DNA of 37,916 nt from an uncultured Erysipelotrichaceae bacterium (lineage in GTDB: Bacteria; Bacillota_I; Bacilli_A; RF39; UBA660). Shown here one piece after another: positions 25,634-31,353 of this stretch. Each line of letters starts with the position of its first letter. Within the stretch, counting starts at the first letter, position 1. The translations under genes were made by a program, and so were the position numbers. The stretch lies in assembly GCA_902773675.1 (NCBI GenBank), contig CACYFN010000009.1, positions 1 to 37,916 on the forward strand, written 5' to 3'. The notes beneath the pieces were generated by a model. That model was given only the letters and a program-made list of their open reading frames with translations, had not been told where the DNA came from and searched no databases.

Positions 25634-25645
25634 ATTGATTTTTTT
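25621..25645. terminator. Bidirectional terminator between the coat genes and the 57-residue ORF
   Basis: AAAAATCAA (25621-25629) and TTGATTTTT (25635-25643) form a 9-bp stem with a 5-nt loop and A/T flanks on both sides. Confidence 0.7.
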
Positions 25646-25817
25646 ACCATAATATCCTAAAAAATGAGAAAAAACACATAATTAAAAATATAAAGATTAA
25701 TAAAATATTAAATCTAGTAACAATAAATAAAGTAAGAATAATTTGATAGAATAAAAGAATTCCAAATACTAGAATTAATATCCACCATAAACCTCTACCA
25801 CACCACCAATTACGCAT
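25644..25817 (-). CDS. Small Trp-rich membrane protein, 57 residues
   Basis: This gene was found by reading the gap between the coat genes and yabG. ATG 25817 is preceded by an AGGTGG ribosome site, and the frame runs 57 codons to TAA. The product starts MRNWWCGRGLWW and continues as two hydrophobic segments (residues about 11-32 and 37-52), ending FRILW. The aromatic, cysteine-bearing start next to a clean Shine-Dalgarno argues for a real gene. It lies divergent from yabG and convergent with the coat pair, so a forespore or mother-cell membrane role is possible. No known family is recognised. Confidence 0.7.
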   Translation of the reverse strand: MRNWWCGRGLWWILILVFGILLFYQIILTLFIVTRFNILLIFIFLIMCFFSFFRILW

Positions 25818-25923
25818 CAAACCACCTATAATATAGTATTATAAAAATAAAATTTTAAATAATTAAATATCCTAAATGAGAATAAATTTAGATTATAAGC
25901 ATATTATTGATTAGGTGATATCT

Positions 25924-26709
25924 ATGGAATTTCAAATAGGGGATTATGTAACAAGAAATTCATATAACAATGATATTATATTTAAAATAACCGATATAGA
26001 AGGAACTACTTGTGAACTTATCGGATTTAGTGTTCGTTTAGTAGCTGATAGTGATATATCTGATTTAGTTAAATGTGATATAAAAAGGGATATAGAAGAA
26101 GAAAATGAATTTATGGAAAGAGTCAAAGAAAAAAAAATAGATGATCGTAGTGATTATTTTTACCTACCAGGTAAAATCCTACATATTGATGGAGATAAAG
26201 AATACCTAAATAAATGTATGAAATATTATAAAAGTATTAATTTAATGGCAATGGGAATAAATGAAATAGAAGAAAATATTCCCTATAAAATAAAAGAATA
26301 TCTAAATGAATATAACCCTAGTATTATAGTAATAACAGGACATGATGCCTATTATAAAAAAAGAGGAAATACAAATGATATAAATGCCTATAAAAATAGT
26401 AAAAACTTTGTTCAGGCAGTAATAGAAGCAAGAAAATATGAAAAAAGTCATGAAAAATTAATAATTATTGCAGGAGCATGTCAATCTGATTATGAAGAAC
26501 TAATAAAAGCTGGAGCTAATTTTGCAAGCAGTCCCAAAAGAATTAATATTCATGCTCTTGATCCAGCAATCATCGCATCCAGTATGAGTTTATCAGATAT
26601 AAATCAAGATATCGATTTAAAAGAAATAATTAATAAAACCAAATATGGTAAAGAAGGAATAGGTGGAATTATTACTAAAGGAACAATGTATAGGGGGTAT
26701 CCAAGATGA
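25924..26709 (+). CDS. yabG: Sporulation-specific protease YabG
   Basis: This 261-residue protein matches YabG, a mother-cell protease that processes coat proteins (in clostridia also cortex-lytic precursors). An N-terminal SH3-like stretch (MEFQIGDYVTRNSY) precedes the signature C-terminal half: VITGHDAYYKKRG, IIAGACQSDYEELIKAGANFASSPKRINIHALDP and IGGIITKGTMYRGYPR. GTG 25915 is in frame but lies in the AGGTGATA ribosome site, so ATG 25924 is the start. Its stop overlaps veg by ATGA. In Bacillus subtilis yabG is also followed by veg. Confidence 0.93.
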   Translation: MEFQIGDYVTRNSYNNDIIFKITDIEGTTCELIGFSVRLVADSDISDLVKCDIKRDIEEENEFMERVKEKKIDDRSDYFYLPGKILHIDGDKEYLNKCMKYYKSINLMAMGINEIEENIPYKIKEYLNEYNPSIIVITGHDAYYKKRGNTNDINAYKNSKNFVQAVIEARKYEKSHEKLIIIAGACQSDYEELIKAGANFASSPKRINIHALDPAIIASSMSLSDINQDIDLKEIINKTKYGKEGIGGIITKGTMYRGYPR

Positions 26710-26915
26710 CATTATATGAAATAAAAAAGAATTTAAGTGAATACTTAGGAAAAGAAGTATCAATAAAATATAATCTAGGTAGAAATAAATATGAAAATTA
26801 TAAAGTGAAAATCAAAGAATTATATGATAATATTTTTTTAGTAGAAAACAACATGGGTATAAAATCATTTAGTTATAATGATGTAGTTACTAAAATAATA
26901 AAGATTGACTATTAG
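26706..26915 (+). CDS. veg: Veg protein
   Basis: This 69-residue protein starts MTLYEIKKNLSEYLGKEVSIKYNLGRNK and matches Veg, a small SH3/SHOCT-like Firmicutes protein linked in Bacillus to biofilm matrix control and spore germination. The ATGA overlap with yabG and the gene order support the call. The stop codon falls within the ssrA promoter, so the two units abut. Confidence 0.9.
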   Translation: MTLYEIKKNLSEYLGKEVSIKYNLGRNKYENYKVKIKELYDNIFLVENNMGIKSFSYNDVVTKIIKIDY

Positions 26916-26933
26916 TGCTTATTGTGTTATAAT
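26905..26933 (+). promoter_or_regulatory. Strong ssrA promoter
   Basis: TTGACT (26905-26910), a 17-bp spacer and TATAAT (26928-26933) with an upstream TG (TGTTATAAT). It predicts a start about 10 bp later, right at the 5' end of tmRNA. It overlaps the veg stop codon. Confidence 0.85.
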
Positions 26934-26942
26934 CTGATTACC

Positions 26943-27324
26943 GGGGTCGTCTAGATTCGACGGAAGTTTGAAAGACTTAAGTGGCAAGTCGAAGGTACGC
27001 GTTAAGTACACAAAAAAAATAATTGGAAACAAAATTAAAAACGCATTTGCTTCACTTTTCAGAAGAAACAGTGTAGCTTTCGCCTAATCAATTAATAAGG
27101 CATGCACTTTCTTTTACGTTTTTCCTATGAATGTTTAAGAAGGTTCGATTTAGTAGGATATATTACTATGAAGCTTATAAGTAGTAATGAAATTTTATAA
27201 GCTTACTAAAAAGTCAGTTGTTAGTTACTTTATTTTTTAGGACACTTTCTAACTAAATAAACTTGTAGATGCTTAAAATTCTTTAACTTTTCGGACAGGA
27301 GTGCAATTCTCCTCGACTCCACCA
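26943..27324 (+). ncRNA. ssrA: tmRNA (transfer-messenger RNA)
   Basis: This 382-nt RNA rescues stalled ribosomes and tags the incomplete protein. The tRNA-like ends pair (GGGGTCG at 26943 with CGACTCC at 27314-27320, then ACCA), and the T-arm (GGAGTGCAATTCTCC) is present. The tag frame is ...GTA-GCT-TTC-GCC-TAA, stop at 27085. It runs open back to GGA 27025, preceded by AATAATT. This parallels AATAGTC-GCA of Escherichia coli, so GGA is the likely resume codon. The encoded tag would be 20 residues, starting GNKIKN and ending NSVAFA, longer than the 10-15 residues usual in Bacilli. Mature ends follow RNase P and the encoded CCA. Confidence 0.95.
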
Positions 27325-27336
27325 TGTGAAATTAAT

Positions 27337-27358
27337 CCCTTGTTTTTCAAGGGTTTTT
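27337..27358 (+). terminator. ssrA terminator
   Basis: CCCTTG (27337-27342) and CAAGGG (27348-27353) around five T, followed by TTTTT. Confidence 0.85.
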
Positions 27359-27438
27359 ATATATAAAATTAATTTTGGTCTTGTTTTTGGCCTTGCTTTA
27401 TGAATTTTTTCTATAATTATATGATATAATTATTTATA

Positions 27439-28131
27439 GTGAAAGGAATGATACTTATTATTAAAGAAAAAAAATATATATATGAAATGAAATCATTACC
27501 ATTAAATATTATATCAATTATTATATTTATAATTTTAGTTGTAATTACATATCTGTTATATATAATATTAAATTATAAGTTTAATATAAATTCTTTAGAT
27601 TATCAAATAACATTTATATTACTAATGCCATATTTTATATTTCATGAAATATTACATAGTATTGGATATGTAATAAATGGAGCTAATTTTAAAAACATAA
27701 CATATGGAATGCATCTAGAAAAAGGAATACTTTGTTGTTCATGTAAACAATCAATAAAAAAAAGAACCATTCTTTGGTCTTTAATTTATCCATTGCTATT
27801 TATAGGAATAATAACTTACATAATAGGAATAATTCTTAATAATAAAATACTTATATTTCTATCAATAGCTAATATTACAGGATGTAGTGGAGACATAATA
27901 ATGTTTTATCATTTCTTAAAAATAAAAAAATTACAATTTTTTGAATATGATAATCCAATGGCATTTGGAATAATGACCAAAGATAATCTGGATAATAAAG
28001 AACTATTTGGTTTAAAACAAATAAAAAATGAAAAGATAGTACAAACAATTAATAAAAAAATTACAATAAGTAAAAAAAGTATTATATATTTAATAATCTA
28101 TTTTATACTATGTTTATTAATCTTTATTTAA
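27439..28131 (+). CDS. DUF3267-type putative membrane zinc metallopeptidase
   Basis: This 230-residue membrane protein has about six hydrophobic segments. HEILH (residues 69-73) fits the HExxH zinc site in a membrane segment, and CSGD near residue 155 fits the second-site region of DUF3267 putative zincins. The substrate is unknown. The start is uncertain: GTG 27439 lacks a clear ribosome site, and ATG 27448 is only 1 bp after AAAGGA. An extended -10 (TGATATAAT, 27422-27430) is just upstream. The first half of the gap back to the tmRNA holds only the ssrA terminator. Confidence 0.75.
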   Translation: MKGMILIIKEKKYIYEMKSLPLNIISIIIFIILVVITYLLYIILNYKFNINSLDYQITFILLMPYFIFHEILHSIGYVINGANFKNITYGMHLEKGILCCSCKQSIKKRTILWSLIYPLLFIGIITYIIGIILNNKILIFLSIANITGCSGDIIMFYHFLKIKKLQFFEYDNPMAFGIMTKDNLDNKELFGLKQIKNEKIVQTINKKITISKKSIIYLIIYFILCLLIFI

Positions 28132-28192
28132 TGTTAATTATCTCTATTAATTTTTTAGTACTAAAATTTGGTACATAATTTTTAGAAAATAC

Positions 28193-28221
28193 AATACCTA
28201 TATATTTACTAGGTATTTTTT
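28193..28221 (+). terminator. Terminator of the DUF3267-like gene
   Basis: AATACCTA (28193-28200) pairs with TAGGTATT (28210-28217) around a 9-nt loop, followed by T to 28221. Confidence 0.65.
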
Positions 28222-28243
28222 CTTAATAAATACATATAATAAA

Positions 28244-28272
28244 TTGACAAATGATATTATTTATAATATTAT
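28244..28272 (+). promoter_or_regulatory. Consensus promoter for an orphan small RNA
   Basis: Perfect TTGACA (28244-28249), a 17-bp spacer and TATTAT (28267-28272). No ORF of useful length follows, but four hairpins do. Confidence 0.75.
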
Positions 28273-28277
28273 TTGTG

Positions 28278-28392
28278 CATAAAGCGATTTTGCTTTAAAA
28301 ATGTGCTCTTTGTAGCGTATCGGTTTTTTAACCGAAAGACTTTGACCTTTTTGGTCGTATGACTATTATTTTATAATAGTCATTTTATTTTG
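28278..28392 (+). ncRNA. Putative structured small RNA, about 110 nt
   Basis: Starting about 6 bp after the promoter above, the transcript would fold into four hairpins. They are TAAAGC/GCTTTA (28280-28297, outer GCATA/TGTGC pairing possible), TCGGTT/AACCGA (28320-28335), GACC/GGTC (28344-28356, five-U loop) and a 9-bp terminator TGACTATTA/TAATAGTCA (28360-28382) followed by TTTTATTTTGTT. No reading frame above a few codons exists. It is none of SRP RNA, 6S, RNase P or a riboswitch that I know, and no coding gene lies downstream on this strand. It converges with the PemK/MazF-type gene and overlaps its 3' end by about 8 nt. Confidence 0.6.
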
Positions 28393-28828
28393 TTAGAAAA
28401 TCAATTATTTCTTTATTTAATTTTTTTAAAATAGTTTTATCACAATAACATTTGATATTATCCTTAAATATTTTTGTTTTACTAATTGTAGTTATTTGTG
28501 TAATTAAGGCATAAGTATCTTTATTATATTTTTGCTTTCCAAAAGGTTTAAAAATATCTCCTAAATAAAATCTTTTATAACCAGGTTTAGAAGTTAATGG
28601 AATTACAGTTAAATTATCTACATTATTATTATCATCATTATTTAAAACAATAGCAAAATGGGTATTTGATAATTCAGATCCTAAATTAATGCCAAAATCT
28701 ACTTTAATAATCTCGCCTCTTTTAAAATTTGGTTTATTTGATACTTTCCCATCAGATTCCTTTTTAAATAAAATTGATTCTTTTTCTAACCAATTTACAA
28801 GTTTAAAAAATTTAATATGATTTGACAT
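28385..28828 (-). CDS. PemK/MazF-family toxin-like protein, solitary
   Basis: The 147-residue protein has a helical N-terminal extension (about 1-35) and a MazF/PemK-type beta-barrel. RGEIIKVDFGINLGSELSNTHFAIVLNNDD and LTVIPLTSKPG (about 37-82) fit the family, whose members are ribosome-independent mRNA interferases. No antitoxin gene lies next to it; the extension may act as its own partner or the antitoxin may be elsewhere. No clear Shine-Dalgarno precedes ATG 28828. The start abuts the truncated end of a PHP-domain gene, so the cassette appears to have been inserted there. Confidence 0.8.
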   Translation of the reverse strand: MSNHIKFFKLVNWLEKESILFKKESDGKVSNKPNFKRGEIIKVDFGINLGSELSNTHFAIVLNNDDNNNVDNLTVIPLTSKPGYKRFYLGDIFKPFGKQKYNKDTYALITQITTISKTKIFKDNIKCYCDKTILKKLNKEIIDFLTK

Positions 28829-28986
28829 ATGAGCATACTTGTAATTTGTACAACCATAAATATAACTTATTAGTTAGTGGTGGATCTGATTATCATGGCA
28901 AATCAGTTAAACCTAATATTGAATTAGGAACTGGTAAAAATAATAATTTAAAAATAAAAAAATTATCTATACTTGATAAATTATAA
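28828..28986 (+). pseudogene. 3' remnant of a PHP-domain phosphoesterase gene
   Basis: From 28828 an in-frame plus-strand stretch reads YEHTCNLYNHKYNLLVSGGS, then DYHGKSVKPNIELGTGKNNN, and ends at TAA 28984-28986. That matches the C-terminal end of PHP-domain proteins (YciV/TrpH-like), where SGGSDYHG holds metal ligands. There is no start codon or ribosome site, and the rest of the gene (about 200 residues) is missing. The break point coincides with the first codon of the toxin gene on the other strand. Confidence 0.75.
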
Positions 28987-28994
28987 TAAATGTA

Positions 28995-29023
28995 TTTATA
29001 TAATTATTAGAAAATGATATAAT
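28995..29023 (+). promoter_or_regulatory. Promoter of the winged-helix/thioredoxin genes
   Basis: TTTATA (28995-29000), a 17-bp spacer and TATAAT (29018-29023) with TGA in front (extended -10). Confidence 0.65.
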
Positions 29024-29061
29024 ATATAATGTAATATAATTACAAATTAAGGAGGAAAAAT

Positions 29062-29244
29062 ATGAAAGAAAAAGAAATAGTATTAGAAGCAATGAAGAAA
29101 GCAAATGAACCAATAAATGCAGGTAAAGTAGTAGAACTTACTGGTCTAGATAGAAAAGTAGTAGATAAAGTATTTCAAGAATTAAAAAAAGAAAACTTAA
29201 TAGTATCACCAGTTAGATGTAAATGGGAACCAGTTAATAAGTAA
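29062..29244 (+). CDS. Small winged-helix (HTH) protein, 60 residues
   Basis: The 60-residue product is one winged-helix unit: KEKEIVLEAMKK, then INAGKVVELTGLDRKVVDKVFQELKKENLI as the helix-turn-helix, then a short wing. A DNA-binding regulator or an accessory domain is likely. AAGGAGGA precedes ATG 29062. It is 36 bp upstream of trxA and probably shares its promoter. Confidence 0.82.
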   Translation: MKEKEIVLEAMKKANEPINAGKVVELTGLDRKVVDKVFQELKKENLIVSPVRCKWEPVNK

Positions 29245-29280
29245 TTAATACTTACAAAAAATATAGAAAGTAATAATTAA

Positions 29281-29586
29281 ATGAATATAATAAATGTAAA
29301 TAAAGATAATTTTGATACTGAAGTATTAAAAAGTGAAACTAAAGTATTAGTAGATTTTAATGCTAATTGGTGTGGACCTTGTAGAATGCTAAGACCAATA
29401 TTAGAAAGTATTGAAAATGATAAAGTAAAAATAGTCTCAATAAATGTTGATAATGAAGAAGAATTAGCTTATAAATATCAAGTATCATCAATACCATGTT
29501 TAGTATTATTTGAGAAAGGTAAAGAAATAAAAAGAAGTATTGGTTTAATATCAAAAGATGAAATAGAAAAAATGATTGGAGAATAA
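29281..29586 (+). CDS. trxA: Thioredoxin
   Basis: This 101-residue thioredoxin has the intact W30-C31-G-P-C34 site, the cis-Pro in SIPCLVLF and the usual length. It reduces protein disulfides and is recycled by the reductase encoded 2 bp downstream. The ribosome site is weak. The presence of Cys next to the cis-Pro (IPC) is slightly unusual, since most thioredoxins have Thr there. Confidence 0.95.
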   Translation: MNIINVNKDNFDTEVLKSETKVLVDFNANWCGPCRMLRPILESIENDKVKIVSINVDNEEELAYKYQVSSIPCLVLFEKGKEIKRSIGLISKDEIEKMIGE

Positions 29587-29588
29587 CT

Positions 29589-30491
29589 ATGTATGATATT
29601 ATAATAGTTGGAGCAGGAACTGCTGGACTAACTTCAGCACTCTATGCATCTCGTGCTTCTAAAAAAGTATTAGTATTAGAAGCTAAAAACTATGGTGGAC
29701 AAATAATAAATACATTAGATATTGAAAACTATCCAGTAGAAGAACATATATCAGGATTTGATTTTGCTACAAAATTATATAATCAAGCTAAGAATTTAGG
29801 TGCAGATATCAAATATGAAAAAGTAATTGATATAAAGAATAGTGATATCAAAGAAGTTATAACTAGTAAAAACACCTATAAAGCTAAAGCAATTATCTTA
29901 GCTACAGGATCAGTTAATAGAAAACTAAATCTTTCTAATGAAGATAAATTAATAGGAAAAGGTATTTCATATTGTGCTACATGTGATGGAGGCTTTTATA
30001 AAAATAAAATAGTTGCAGTAGTAGGAGGTGGTAATACTGCCCTAGAAGATGCCCTATATCTATCTGATATAGCTAAGAAAGTTTATTTAATCCATCGTAG
30101 AGATGAATTTAGAGGAGATTCCGTAACTTTATCTAAACTAAAAGAAAAAGATAATATTATATTCATTTATAATAGTAATATAACTAAATTAAATGGTAAA
30201 GAGCATTTAGATAGTATTGAAATTACCAATAAAGAAGGTAATGTAGATACTATTAAATTAGATGGATTATTTGTAGCTATAGGTAGAATTCCTGAAAATA
30301 AAATCTTTTCTAAAATAATAAATTTAGATAATAATGGATATATTATAGCTAGTGAGAATTGTCATACCAATATTGATGGTATATTTGTAGCTGGTGATAA
30401 CAGAACTAAAGAATTAAGACAATTAGTTACCGCAACAAGTGATGGAGCTAATTCTGCAACAGAAGCAGTAAAATATATTAATAATTTATAA
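29589..30491 (+). CDS. trxB: Thioredoxin reductase
   Basis: This 300-residue FAD enzyme passes electrons from NADPH to thioredoxin. It has the FAD-binding GAGTAGLTSALYASRA, the redox C129-A-T-C132-D, GGGNTALEDALYL, an NADPH-type HRRDEFR and GIFVAGD near the end. The usual GDVR.K.LRQ reads GDNRTKELRQ. It pairs with trxA 2 bp upstream. Confidence 0.96.
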   Translation: MYDIIIVGAGTAGLTSALYASRASKKVLVLEAKNYGGQIINTLDIENYPVEEHISGFDFATKLYNQAKNLGADIKYEKVIDIKNSDIKEVITSKNTYKAKAIILATGSVNRKLNLSNEDKLIGKGISYCATCDGGFYKNKIVAVVGGGNTALEDALYLSDIAKKVYLIHRRDEFRGDSVTLSKLKEKDNIIFIYNSNITKLNGKEHLDSIEITNKEGNVDTIKLDGLFVAIGRIPENKIFSKIINLDNNGYIIASENCHTNIDGIFVAGDNRTKELRQLVTATSDGANSATEAVKYINNL

Positions 30492-30508
30492 AAATAATTA
30501 TCAATAAA

Positions 30509-30534
30509 AAAGATTATCATTTTTGATAATCTTT
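30509..30534. terminator. Bidirectional terminator between trxB and the minus-strand surface gene
   Basis: An 11-bp stem (30509-30519 with 30524-30534) with a loop of T. A/T flanks allow it to act on both strands. Confidence 0.8.
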
Positions 30535-31276
30535 ATTTATTAATAACACTTCCTAAATCATAGAAAGATCCATCTTTAGTAGCTCCAATTACAGTTCTAT
30601 ACCCTGAAGCATTTTGACTAGATGCATCTACATTATATAACTTAACAACATCCTTAACACCGCTAACTAAGCCGTTAGATGTAAATGTTCCTGTACTTCC
30701 ATCAGAATTAACACTAGCAGTTAAAACATATTGAATACTTCCATCAGTATTACCAGTTTCATATTGTTTAAACATTTTAGTATATTCAACTGTACCATCT
30801 TCCATGATAAAGAATAATGTAATTCCATTATAAGATTGTCCTAAATCACCAATAAAAGTACTTCTAACATTCTTACTAAATCCAGTAATACTATAATCTT
30901 TTACTTCACCACTAGAACCAGTAGTAGAAACTTTTCCAAAAATAGCCCAATCAATAGTTAAAGTAACACTCTTTTTATCATTATTAACTTTCATTGATAA
31001 ACCATAATTACCTTCAGTATCACTAGAATTTTTATAAGTGATATCACTAGTATTTAATGATTTAGTTAAATCTAATTCTTTAACTTCTGTAGTTTGATTA
31101 TTAGTATCACTAGAAGTATTATCAGAATTAGTGTTAGTTGTTTCAGTAGAATTAGTAGAATCATCCTTAGAAAATATTATACCTTTATCATAAAGAATAT
31201 AGAAAACTAATCCTAAAATAACAAGTACTAATAAAACAATTACAATAGCTAAGCTATTATTTTTTTTACTTTCCAT
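30533..31276 (-). CDS. Membrane-anchored extracellular protein, 247 residues
   Basis: It has a single N-terminal hydrophobic segment (about residues 9-30) with positive residues before it and no lipobox Cys, so it is a type II membrane anchor. A Ser/Thr/Asn/Asp-rich spacer (about 40-65) leads to a beta-rich outer domain that I do not recognise. AAGGAGG with 6-bp spacing fixes ATG 31276 rather than GTG 31279. It is divergent from the P-type ATPase. Its function is unknown. Confidence 0.8.
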   Translation of the reverse strand: MESKKNNSLAIVIVLLVLVILGLVFYILYDKGIIFSKDDSTNSTETTNTNSDNTSSDTNNQTTEVKELDLTKSLNTSDITYKNSSDTEGNYGLSMKVNNDKKSVTLTIDWAIFGKVSTTGSSGEVKDYSITGFSKNVRSTFIGDLGQSYNGITLFFIMEDGTVEYTKMFKQYETGNTDGSIQYVLTASVNSDGSTGTFTSNGLVSGVKDVVKLYNVDASSQNASGYRTVIGATKDGSFYDLGSVINK

Positions 31277-31298
31277 CACAATCCTCCTTTCTATTATA

Positions 31299-31307
31299 AT
31301 TATAACA
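31299..31307 (-). promoter_or_regulatory. Extended -10 promoter of the anchored surface protein
   Basis: On the minus strand TGTTATAAT, about 15 bp before the ribosome site. Confidence 0.5.
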
Positions 31308-31323
31308 CAATAATAATAAGATA

Positions 31324-31332
31324 TGATATAAT
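31324..31332 (+). promoter_or_regulatory. Extended -10 promoter of the P-type ATPase
   Basis: TGATATAAT (TGnTATAAT), 21 bp before ATG 31354, without a good -35. Confidence 0.5.
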
Positions 31333-31353
31333 TATTCTAGTAAAGGGGATAAT

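Noticed and set aside
27439-27450. ATG 27448 as sure start of the DUF3267-like gene
   Set aside because: AAAGGA ends 1 bp before it, too close for a working ribosome site; the start is left open with GTG 27439 given.
28278-28392. tracrRNA or other CRISPR-linked RNA
   Set aside because: No CRISPR repeats or Cas proteins are found in the window, and no anti-repeat can be tested.
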